Source: an uncultured Collinsella sp.
GTDB taxonomy: Bacteria; Actinomycetota; Coriobacteriia; Coriobacteriales; Coriobacteriaceae
Assembly (NCBI GenBank): GCA_902495155.1
Contig: CABUWD010000017.1
Location: forward strand, 1-21,674
Reading direction: 5' to 3'
Length of the DNA: 21,674 bases
Shown here piece by piece: positions 6,829 to 13,339 of this stretch. The notes under the pieces were generated by a model. It saw nothing but the letters and a program-made list of their open reading frames with translations. It had not been told where the DNA came from and did not search any database. The position numbers and the translations under genes are program-made. The stretch's first letter is position 1, and each line of letters starts with the position of its first letter.

Positions 6829-8220
6829 ATGTTTATCGGAAGAACAGTGGAAATGTCCGAGCTCAATCGACTGTATGGCACGGGCTCCTTTGAGATGCCT
6901 GTGATTTACGGCCGCCGTCGCGTGGGCAAAACGCGTCTTATCACAGAGTTTATCCAAGGCAAGAAGGCTATTTACTTTCAAGCTCGTCGTACCAATGCAG
7001 AGGCAAACCTGCACGGCTTTAGCCAGGCGATACTTGCAGACTCGGTTGGTGCTGCAGGCGTGTCGTTTCGTAGTTTTGACGAAGCGTTCGATGCATTGGC
7101 CACCATGGCTCGCACGGAACGTTTGATTGTCGTGATCGACGAGTATCCTTATCTCGCCCAATCGAATCCCGAGATCAGCTCGTTGCTGCAAGACAAGATC
7201 GATCACTTGTACAAAGAGACCAAGCTTATGCTTATCCTGTGCGGGTCGTCGCTTTCGTTTATGGAAGAGCAGGTGTTGGGCTACGAGAGTCCGCTATACG
7301 GTAGGCGTACGGCCCAGTTTAAGATCATGCCGCTCGATTTTATGACGACCCTCGGCCTGTGGCAGAGCATGGGTCGCGAAGACGCTGCAGTTTGCTATGG
7401 CATGACGGGTGGCATTCCTGCATATATCGAGAAAGTCGATCCTGCCGCACCGCTCAAGGACAACATCAAACGTCTTTTTCTTACTCCTACGGGCTATCTC
7501 TTTGAGGAGCCGAGTAACCTGCTATTGCAGGAGTGCCGCAATCCCGAGCAATATGATGCGATCGTGCAAGCAATTGCTCAGGGGCGCTCGAAGATCTCGG
7601 AGATTGCGAGCTCTACGGGAATCCCTGCGAGCAACGTAAAGAGCTATGTGGATAAGCTGGCGTCGCTTGGGATTGTCGAGCGCGAGCTGCCCCTAAACGA
7701 GACGAGCAATAAGCGAGCCGTGTATCTGCTGAGCGATCAGATGTTTAGGTTCTGGTACAAGTTTGTTTCGCAGAACATCGGGCTGATTCAAAACGATATG
7801 GCCGAGATGGCGTATGAGCGCATTGAGCCGCACGTATCGGATTACATGGGTACGGTCTTTGAGCTTATATGCAGACAATACGTGTACGAACTCGCGCGGG
7901 CGGGCCAGCTTGATGTGGTTCCGGCAAGCGTTGGGCGCTGGTGGGGGACGGATAATCGCACGCATACGCAGGAAGAAATCGACTTGATTGTTGACGATGG
8001 CGAGGGCACTGCGCTGTTTGCGGAGTGCAAATGGCGCAATGAACCGGCGGGCGAAGACGTGCTGCAAAAGCTCGTATACCGAAGCGAGCTCTTTAGGCGG
8101 CAGCATAAAAGCTATGCGATCTTCTCGAAGCGAGGCTTTACGCAAGGATGTCAGGAAGCTGCGGCGAGCAGGGGAGATGCCAAGCTGATTTCGTTTGCCG
8201 AGATGTGCGAGCGGAGATAA
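6829..8220 (+). CDS. AAA ATPase of the archaeal-ATPase/DUF234 type with PD-(D/E)XK-like C-terminus
   Basis: A 463-residue protein. The Walker A is GRRRVGKT (28-35), the Walker B LIVVIDEYPYL (99-109), and a sensor-like segment LILCGSSLSFMEE (135-147) precedes SPLYGRRTAQFKIMPLDF, all typical of the ATPase domain family PF01637. A winged-helix-like part follows (ISEIASSTGIPASNVKSYVDKLASLGIVER), then the FRFWYKFV segment of the DUF234 region. Near the C-terminus, EIDLIVDDGEGTALFAECKW gives Asp385 and Glu399-x-Lys401, the arrangement of a PD-(D/E)XK nuclease fold. The ATG at 6829 has AAGGAAGG eight bases upstream; an ATG at 6821 is out of frame. The biological role of this family is not established; many members occur as stand-alone accessory genes in bacteria and archaea. 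Here it sits directly behind a large perfect palindrome that probably controls it, possibly by autoregulation. Confidence 0.87.
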   Translation: MFIGRTVEMSELNRLYGTGSFEMPVIYGRRRVGKTRLITEFIQGKKAIYFQARRTNAEANLHGFSQAILADSVGAAGVSFRSFDEAFDALATMARTERLIVVIDEYPYLAQSNPEISSLLQDKIDHLYKETKLMLILCGSSLSFMEEQVLGYESPLYGRRTAQFKIMPLDFMTTLGLWQSMGREDAAVCYGMTGGIPAYIEKVDPAAPLKDNIKRLFLTPTGYLFEEPSNLLLQECRNPEQYDAIVQAIAQGRSKISEIASSTGIPASNVKSYVDKLASLGIVERELPLNETSNKRAVYLLSDQMFRFWYKFVSQNIGLIQNDMAEMAYERIEPHVSDYMGTVFELICRQYVYELARAGQLDVVPASVGRWWGTDNRTHTQEEIDLIVDDGEGTALFAECKWRNEPAGEDVLQKLVYRSELFRRQHKSYAIFSKRGFTQGCQEAAASRGDAKLISFAEMCERR

Positions 8221-8241
8221 CCAAGCACGCTCTGATGTGAT

Positions 8242-8260
8242 GCTCGGAATGGGTCGCGCT
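8242..8260. repeat. half-unit remnant of the 62-bp repeat family
   Basis: The 19 bases GCTCGGAATGGGTCGCGCT match the right arm of the repeat unit at 6618-6636 with one mismatch. No left arm is present. It lies 21 bases after the AAA ATPase stop codon, so a trace of the repeat family borders this gene on the downstream side as well. Confidence 0.6.
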
Positions 8261-8270
8261 AAGGATGTCA

Positions 8271-8378
8271 AGCGTAAAACCTTCAATGAAAATGGCGTAA
8301 AAACTACATCTGTCATGGCGTAAAAACTACATTGAAAGTAGCGTAAAATCAGCATTGAGAATGGCGTAATTTCGCATA
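8271..8378. repeat. five-copy tandem repeat with an exact 23-bp period
   Basis: The core GCGTAA starts at 8272, 8295, 8318, 8341 and 8364, each step exactly 23 bp. A full unit reads roughly ATGGCGTAAAAACTACATT followed by GAAA; copies two and three are nearest the consensus, and the first, fourth and fifth are diverged. The array ends 27 bases before the start of the DUF4143 ATPase. Fixed phase, AT-rich cores and position suggest an operator for a cooperatively binding protein or an iteron-like binding site. Confidence 0.85.
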
Positions 8379-8405
8379 TCGCGTGATAGAGAGGGACGGC
8401 CGTCT

Positions 8406-9701
8406 ATGGATGCACCAAAGAGATTGACCCAAAAGGGATATAGGCCCCGGCTCATAGAGGAGCGCCTCGACACCCTTATGCGGGCGTTTGGCTGTGTGGA
8501 GATCAACGGCCCCAAATGGTGCGGCAAGACCTGGACGGCGCTCTCTCGCTCGGCGAGCGTCTCCAGGCTCGATGAGCCTGCGCAGCGTGCGGCGGCAGAG
8601 GTCGACCCAAGCCTGGCGCTCATCGGCGATGCGCCACACCTGGTCGATGAATGGCAGGAGGTGCCCGAGGTTTGGGATGCCGCCCGGCGTTTCGTGGACG
8701 CGAGCGGCAACGAACGGGGGACACTTTTGCTCACGGGCTCGACCGCGCTCAAAAGCGAGGAGCGCAGCCATGTTCGTCATTCCGGCACGGGTAGGATCGC
8801 CTGTCTGTCAATGCGCCCCATGGCCCTGTGTGAGTCGGGCGACGGCGAGCCGCTCGTGTCACTGGCAAGCCTCTTTAAGGGCGAGGATTTTGCCCCTCAG
8901 CGTCGCGAGAGCACGGTGGATGACGTCGCCCGCTGGTGCTGCAGGGGCGGTTGGCCTGCAAATCTTGGGCTTTCGGAAGATCTTGCGCGAGAGACGGCAA
9001 GCCAGTACGTGCACTCGGTGCTCGACGTCAACGTGCTGGACGAGGGCATGTCGCCCGAGCTTGCACACGGCCTTTTGCGAGCTCTTGCCATGAACGAGAG
9101 CCAGGCTGTCACGTACAAGACGCTCGTAAAGGACGCCTCGTACGGTGAGGCGGGCCCCGACGAGAGGACCATCGCTGCGTACTTGGACCTCTTCAACAGG
9201 CTCAAGCTGACCGAGGACCTGTGCGGATGGGAGCCGCCCATGCGCTCGAAGGCCCGCGTTCGCGTGCGCCCCAAGCGCTACTTCTGTGACCCGTCACTTG
9301 CGGCGGCGTTGCTGGGGGCTACCCCTGAGCGGCTGCTTGGCGATATGCAAACGCTGGGGATGCTCTTTGAGAATCTCGTCCTGCGCGACGTGCGCGTGTT
9401 CCTTTCCACCTACGGCGGTGTCGACAACAGTGTCCATTATTTCCGAGATGAGAAGGGCCTTGAGGTCGATCTGATCGTTGAGCACGACGGGCGCTGGGGA
9501 GCCATCGAGGTCAAGCTGAGTGATGCGAAAGCAGACGATGGAGCGAGAAATCTCAAGGCGCTGGAGAGGAAAGTGCTCTCCAATCCTGCCGCCCAGAATG
9601 CCGCGCCGGCGTTTTTGGCGGTCGTGGTTGGAAAGGGGAGCATTGCCTACACACGCGACGACGGCGTGGCGGTGATTCCCATGGCGGCACTTGGGGCGTA
9701 G
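8406..9701 (+). CDS. ATP-binding protein, AAA_14 plus DUF4143 with PD-(D/E)XK-like end
   Basis: A 431-residue protein with Walker A GPKWCGKT (35-42), Walker B-like PHLVDEWQ (77-84), a GSTAL sensor (111-115) and HSGTGRI (125-131), the signature order of the AAA_14 family. The C-terminal DUF4143 part has FENLVLRDVRVF and then EVDLIVEHDGRWGAIEVKLS, placing Asp355, Glu368 and Lys370 in a PD-(D/E)XK arrangement. Proteins of this architecture are common, highly variable accessory genes in gut anaerobes and lack a proven function. The ATG at 8406 is preceded by GAGAGGG about ten bases upstream. It differs in sequence from the ATPase at 6829 but repeats the same plan, ATPase followed by a nuclease-like fold, and each has its own repeat element upstream. 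A terminator lies about 250 bases downstream. Confidence 0.87.
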   Translation: MDAPKRLTQKGYRPRLIEERLDTLMRAFGCVEINGPKWCGKTWTALSRSASVSRLDEPAQRAAAEVDPSLALIGDAPHLVDEWQEVPEVWDAARRFVDASGNERGTLLLTGSTALKSEERSHVRHSGTGRIACLSMRPMALCESGDGEPLVSLASLFKGEDFAPQRRESTVDDVARWCCRGGWPANLGLSEDLARETASQYVHSVLDVNVLDEGMSPELAHGLLRALAMNESQAVTYKTLVKDASYGEAGPDERTIAAYLDLFNRLKLTEDLCGWEPPMRSKARVRVRPKRYFCDPSLAAALLGATPERLLGDMQTLGMLFENLVLRDVRVFLSTYGGVDNSVHYFRDEKGLEVDLIVEHDGRWGAIEVKLSDAKADDGARNLKALERKVLSNPAAQNAAPAFLAVVVGKGSIAYTRDDGVAVIPMAALGA

Positions 9702-9948
9702 TGGTTTTGCGGGCGTGCCGTGCTTCCTTTACCGAAAATCCATTTGGTAAACCAGATGCTCGCGGATAGAATAAAGTTGACGGCAGCCCAAGGGTGATAG
9801 CTGGGCAGCGCCGTTGCTTGGTCAAGAGGGCAGTGCCTTAATGGCAGCGACTTGTTATGCTTCGAATGCTGCTTGAGTGCCTCGGAAAGTTCGATAAGCG
9901 CCGTGAAGAGCGAGACCAAAGCAACCAAGAGCTCTACGAGCTCTGATG
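9702..9948. other. intergenic stretch with no supported gene
   Basis: There is a weak dyad, TTTACC (9728-9733) with GGTAAA (9746-9751), and a short palindrome, AGAGCTC (9928-9934) with GAGCTCT (9938-9944). A minus-strand frame open from about 9973 to 9647 could encode a hydrophobic peptide (ELVELLVALVSLFTALIELSEAL) from a TTG start at 9928, but it overlaps the 3' end of the DUF4143 gene, has no clear ribosome site and matches no family I know. The gap up to the next gene (9702-10156) otherwise holds the two terminators listed separately. Confidence 0.4.
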
Positions 9949-9994
9949 GGTCCGGGATGACCGCTGATTCAAGTCACCGGGCCTAAATCTTTTT
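9949..9994 (+). terminator. Rho-independent terminator downstream of the DUF4143 ATPase
   Basis: GGTCCGG (9949-9955) pairs with CCGGGCC (9977-9983) with one G-T pair, continued by TGAC (9958-9961) with GTCA (9973-9976) after a two-base bulge, and is followed by TAAATCTTTTT. Confidence 0.75.
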
Positions 9995-10046
9995 CATGCA
10001 TTTGAATAGAGCGGGCGATTCTCTTGGGGCCGTCTGCATGGCGTGC

Positions 10047-10075
10047 GCCCGGCGCATGGCATTGCGCCGGGCTTT
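10047..10075 (+). terminator. second terminator-like hairpin before the exonuclease-like gene
   Basis: GCCCGGCGCA (10047-10056) and TGCGCCGGGC (10063-10072) are perfect complements around a six-base loop, followed by TTTC. This hairpin overlaps the most upstream in-frame start (10043) of the exonuclease-like frame, an argument for using the downstream GTG instead. Confidence 0.65.
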
Positions 10076-10156
10076 CATGTCCGCGCGGCCACCTATCCTT
10101 ACGGCAATGTAGCCGCCTATGTAGCAAGCGGCAGGCAACGGAGAAAGGCCCTAACC

Positions 10157-10846
10157 GTGTCAGCTGAAAAGACGCCGTGTATCTCGGCTATCGATGCGAC
10201 GAACTTTGCGCGCCAGATCGTGCTGGACTTTGAGTTTGCGCCGGTGCCAAAGCAGCGCCAGCGCCGCGGGCTACGTAACGAGATTATCGAGGTCGGCGCT
10301 GTTAAGCTCGATTACCACGGCAACGTGATGGGCGAGTTCTCGCAGCTTGTGCAGACGGAATATGCCGAAGGCGTTGCGTATCCCGTCCGCGAGCTCACGG
10401 AGATATCGGCCGTGGATACTGCCATGGCTGATCCTCTCTACGTGGTGATGAAAAGGCTCAACGATTGGATCGGTCGCTACTCCGCCCAGGTGGTCTGTTG
10501 GAGCGGGGCAGATCGTCGACAGCTTTTGACCGAGTGCCAGGCAAAGCACATCGATCTTTCCGCATTTCCTACGGACTGGGCCGATCTGCAGGCGTTTTAC
10601 ACCTGGATTATGGATGTGGGCAGCCACGGGTGTGTCTCTTTGAGTGACGCGGCAACGTGTTTTGGTTTTAACGCAAGCTTTATGCCGGTGAGCTTGTGTT
10701 CGATGCCACTTGTCGAGGCTGAGTGCAGGTCGGCGACTTGCTCGATGTCTGAGTTGCCCTTCGATCAGTTCTTGTCGAGCTCCTTTGGGCGGGAGAGGCA
10801 GCGATCTAGATATCCGCTCTTGGCATATGAGACAAGAAGCCCGTAA
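10157..10846 (+). CDS. DEDD-type 3'-5' exonuclease-like protein with altered last motif
   Basis: A 229-residue protein from the GTG at 10157, which has GGAGAAAGG eight bases upstream; a longer frame from 10043 would run through a terminator hairpin. The first exonuclease motif is clear (IVLDFEFAPV, Asp and Glu), with NEIIEVGAVKLDYHGNVMGEF typical of the RNase T / DNA polymerase III epsilon family. The second motif is plausible (VVCWSGADRRQL). The last motif of the family, usually H-x-A-L-x-D-A, is not present: the corresponding stretch reads SMPLVEA. The histidine is lost and the aspartate is a glutamate, so catalysis may be weak or absent. I looked at the other two frames there and did not find a restored motif, so a simple frameshift is not evident. 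It stands alone, with a terminator before it and 239 bases before the next gene. Role unknown; nucleic-acid trimming or binding is the family expectation. Confidence 0.7.
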   Translation: MSAEKTPCISAIDATNFARQIVLDFEFAPVPKQRQRRGLRNEIIEVGAVKLDYHGNVMGEFSQLVQTEYAEGVAYPVRELTEISAVDTAMADPLYVVMKRLNDWIGRYSAQVVCWSGADRRQLLTECQAKHIDLSAFPTDWADLQAFYTWIMDVGSHGCVSLSDAATCFGFNASFMPVSLCSMPLVEAECRSATCSMSELPFDQFLSSSFGRERQRSRYPLLAYETRSP

Positions 10847-10857
10847 AACTGTGGCAA

Positions 10858-10893
10858 TGTCAAAAGGCATACACAAGTGTCAGTCTTTTGACA
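10858..10893. promoter_or_regulatory. nested dyad upstream of the DUF262 gene
   Basis: TGTCAAAAG (10858-10866) and CTTTTGACA (10885-10893) are perfect complements, and the space between contains ACACAAGTGT (10871-10880), itself palindromic. No T run follows, so an operator or a leader-RNA fold fits better than a terminator. Confidence 0.55.
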
Positions 10894-10910
10894 TCGTATG
10901 ATTTTGGGGA

Positions 10911-11013
10911 GTGGCGTGCAGCGATCGCGCGCCACCATGACGGCGTAAGTGTTTGCTTTCGTTGTAGAATCTAACGATATGAGCATCCCGGTTGCTCCAG
11001 TGCTTCGATGCTC
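10911..11013 (+). promoter_or_regulatory. two further hairpins in the leader of the DUF262 gene
   Basis: GTGGCG (10911-10916) pairs with CGCCAC (10930-10935). GAGCATC (10981-10987) pairs with GATGCTC (11007-11013) across a 19-base loop. Together with the dyad at 10858 they fill the 239-base gap with potential structure. Whether it is transcribed is not visible; no convincing promoter was found. Confidence 0.35.
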
Positions 11014-11085
11014 TGGTCTTTAGCGCCTTTCGTTCAGTGGAGGACTGACCGCAAGCGGCGTAAACAAGAAAGGGGACAATCGCAA

Positions 11086-13209
11086 ATGAAAGCAACCGAG
11101 GCAAATCTACTCGACCTTATGGGCGTGGCGAAGATGCAGTTTGTCATTCCCGTGTACCAGCGAGTTTACTCGTGGAGCGTAAAAGAGTGCGAGGTGCTTT
11201 GGGATGACGTCATGCGCGCTGGCCGTGATGGCGTATCGCACTTCGTGGGGTCGATGCTCTATATCCCCGAGTCCGAGAGCTCTGCCACGAGTATCTCGCG
11301 AGTGCTTCTGATTGACGGACAGCAGCGTCTGACGACGTTTTCGTTGATGATTGCTGCCTTGGCTGACTATCTGGAGAGTAATCCCGACAAGGCTGGCTTC
11401 CTTGGCGATCTCAAGATTTCGGCGCTGCGGAAGAACTACCTCTTTAACGATGACGACTACAACGGTCTAGCGCGCTACAAATTGGTGCTCTCGCAGGACG
11501 ATAAAGAGACGCTGTTCTCCATCGTGTCTAGGTCACCCGTGCCGGATGAAAAATCGGATCGCATTGTCGAGAACCACGCGTTCTTCCGTGAAAAGATGCA
11601 CGGGAAATCATTCGACCCTGCAAGGCTTTGGGCGGGGCTAAACCGCGTGCAGGTCATCGACACTAAGCTCACCGCTGGCGTCGATAATGCCCAGCTCATA
11701 TTTGAGTCCATGAACTCCAAGGGTAAGCCGCTCACGCCTATCGACCTCATTCGTAACTACGTTCTTATGTCGCTTCCCAACGACGAGCAGACCAAGCTCT
11801 ACGAGGGTTACTGGCATCCGCTCGAGCGCTTGTTCGGAAAAGGCGGCGAAGAAGAGTTCAATGCATTTATCTGGTACTGGCTGTGGCTTAAAGTTCCCAA
11901 TAGGATGCCGAAGGAGAACGAGGCCTACTACGAGTTTAAGCGCTATTTCGCCGACGACTACGATGGTGACACCGAGGGTCTGCTTAAGGAGCTGCGCGGG
12001 TATGCACATAGATACGCCAGTCTGTTCCTTGGTAAGGAGAAGGACGACGGACTGCGCCGAGTGTTCGGCAGAATCGTAAGCCTCGACGTGAAGCAGATAA
12101 GGCCCCTCTTAATGTTGCTTTATTCGGTTTACGAGGGGAATGGACTAGACCGCAATGCGTTTTTACGTATCTGCGAGACTATCGAGTCGTTTCTGTTCAG
12201 GCGAGCGGTTTGCGGCAGACTTACCACGGGCCTAAATAATTTCTTTGCCGGCATGTATCGCAATCTCGAGCAGCAGGACGATATCGAGGAGTACGTTACG
12301 GCGATGCTCCTTATCCACAGCAGCGGTATGACCGCATACTTTCCGACAGACGAGCATTTTGTCGAGGAGTTTAAGACGCGTGACTGCTACAACCGCTTCT
12401 CTAAAAAGCGCTATTACCTGGAACGCATGGAGAACTGGCACCACCCAAAGGAGCCCATCTCAGCCGACGATTACCAGATCGAGCACATCATGCCCCAGAC
12501 GATCGATGATGAGCACGGCTGGAAGGAATCGCTTGGTGAGAACTGGGAAGACGTCCACGACAGGCTGTGCAACAACTTGGGAAATCTTACGCTGACGGGA
12601 TACAACCAGGAGTACTCAAACCGGTCGTTCTCGGACAAGCTCAATCTGCCTGACGTCGGATTTAAGTGCAGCCCGCTCTACCTAAACAAATCGATTGTCT
12701 CGCATGAAAAATGGGGTGAGGAAGAGATTGGGCAGCGCGCGGACGAGCTGGCGAAAGAAGCGTGCGAGATATGGAAGTATCCCGACCTCCCGGCAGACGT
12801 CGTCGACAAGTACCGTCCTTCTCGCGGGGAGTCTGACGAGGCGCCTATTTGGACTCTGCAGGAGAATCACCCCACTTTTGCCGAAGGCGGACTCAACCAG
12901 AAGCTTTTCGATGAGGTGCGCGAGTCTGTTCTGAGTGGTAATCCTTCGTGGGAGTCCTATATAGCCAAGTACTATGTAGGACTCAGGTCGGGCAAGCGAA
13001 AACTGCATGCCGTGCTAGAAGGCAGGACCAGCAACGGTGGTTGGATCGCCGTTGGCCTGGCAAAGAGCGTGGACGACCTAATTGATCCAGAGGACATGTG
13101 TCAGGACAAACGCGCACAGGGCGGATTTGGCCCGGGCTTACCCACTTACGTTGCGCTTCGGAACGCCGATGACATTCCTGCGGTGCTCGATCTCATAAAG
13201 CAGTGCTAG
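11086..13209 (+). CDS. DUF262/DUF1524 nuclease, GmrSD-like, with DUF5655-like C-terminus
   Basis: A 707-residue protein. I chose the ATG at 11086 over the upstream start at 11008 because it has an AAGAAAGGGG site and gives the usual family beginning MKATEANLLDLMGVAKMQF followed by PVYQRVYSW. The DUF262 part has the nucleotide-binding/hydrolysis motif IDGQQRLTT (76-84). The DUF1524 part has the HNH-type core YQIEHIMPQT with His467 and GNLTLTGYN (499-507). The tail after about 620 (AKYYVGLRSGKRKLHAVLEG, ending in YVALRNADDIPAVLDLI) looks like the DUF5655 domain often joined to these proteins. Relatives include GmrSD, a type IV restriction enzyme that cuts modified phage DNA with NTP hydrolysis, so anti-phage defence is the likely role. 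No methyltransferase lies next to it, in keeping with a modification-dependent enzyme. It has its own leader region and a strong bidirectional hairpin at its end. Confidence 0.88.
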   Translation: MKATEANLLDLMGVAKMQFVIPVYQRVYSWSVKECEVLWDDVMRAGRDGVSHFVGSMLYIPESESSATSISRVLLIDGQQRLTTFSLMIAALADYLESNPDKAGFLGDLKISALRKNYLFNDDDYNGLARYKLVLSQDDKETLFSIVSRSPVPDEKSDRIVENHAFFREKMHGKSFDPARLWAGLNRVQVIDTKLTAGVDNAQLIFESMNSKGKPLTPIDLIRNYVLMSLPNDEQTKLYEGYWHPLERLFGKGGEEEFNAFIWYWLWLKVPNRMPKENEAYYEFKRYFADDYDGDTEGLLKELRGYAHRYASLFLGKEKDDGLRRVFGRIVSLDVKQIRPLLMLLYSVYEGNGLDRNAFLRICETIESFLFRRAVCGRLTTGLNNFFAGMYRNLEQQDDIEEYVTAMLLIHSSGMTAYFPTDEHFVEEFKTRDCYNRFSKKRYYLERMENWHHPKEPISADDYQIEHIMPQTIDDEHGWKESLGENWEDVHDRLCNNLGNLTLTGYNQEYSNRSFSDKLNLPDVGFKCSPLYLNKSIVSHEKWGEEEIGQRADELAKEACEIWKYPDLPADVVDKYRPSRGESDEAPIWTLQENHPTFAEGGLNQKLFDEVRESVLSGNPSWESYIAKYYVGLRSGKRKLHAVLEGRTSNGGWIAVGLAKSVDDLIDPEDMCQDKRAQGGFGPGLPTYVALRNADDIPAVLDLIKQC

Positions 13210-13215
13210 GTTGAA

Positions 13216-13238
13216 GGCCGGGAATCTAATTCCCGGCC
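13216..13238. terminator. terminator hairpin between convergent genes
   Basis: GGCCGGGAAT (13216-13225) and ATTCCCGGCC (13229-13238) are perfect 10-bp complements with a CTA loop. It lies just after the DUF262 stop and before the end of the minus-strand gene at 13340, so it can serve both strands, although the T run is poor. Confidence 0.7.
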
Positions 13239-13339
13239 CTTGCCCGCTCAAAATCGTCGATGGCCCATTCGCCCGTCTACGCCCCCACAATCCCGCGAGT
13301 CGCTTGATTTGGTTTACGGCCCTCAGTTTTCGGCATCTG

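Noticed and set aside
9962..9990. tRNA T-arm-like GATTCAAGTC
   Set aside because: The flanking bases do not form a T stem or acceptor stem; they are part of a terminator hairpin.
11008..11085. Longer N-terminus for the DUF262 protein from 11008
   Set aside because: The extra residues are basic and unlike the family; the internal ATG at 11086 has a ribosome site and starts the conserved sequence.
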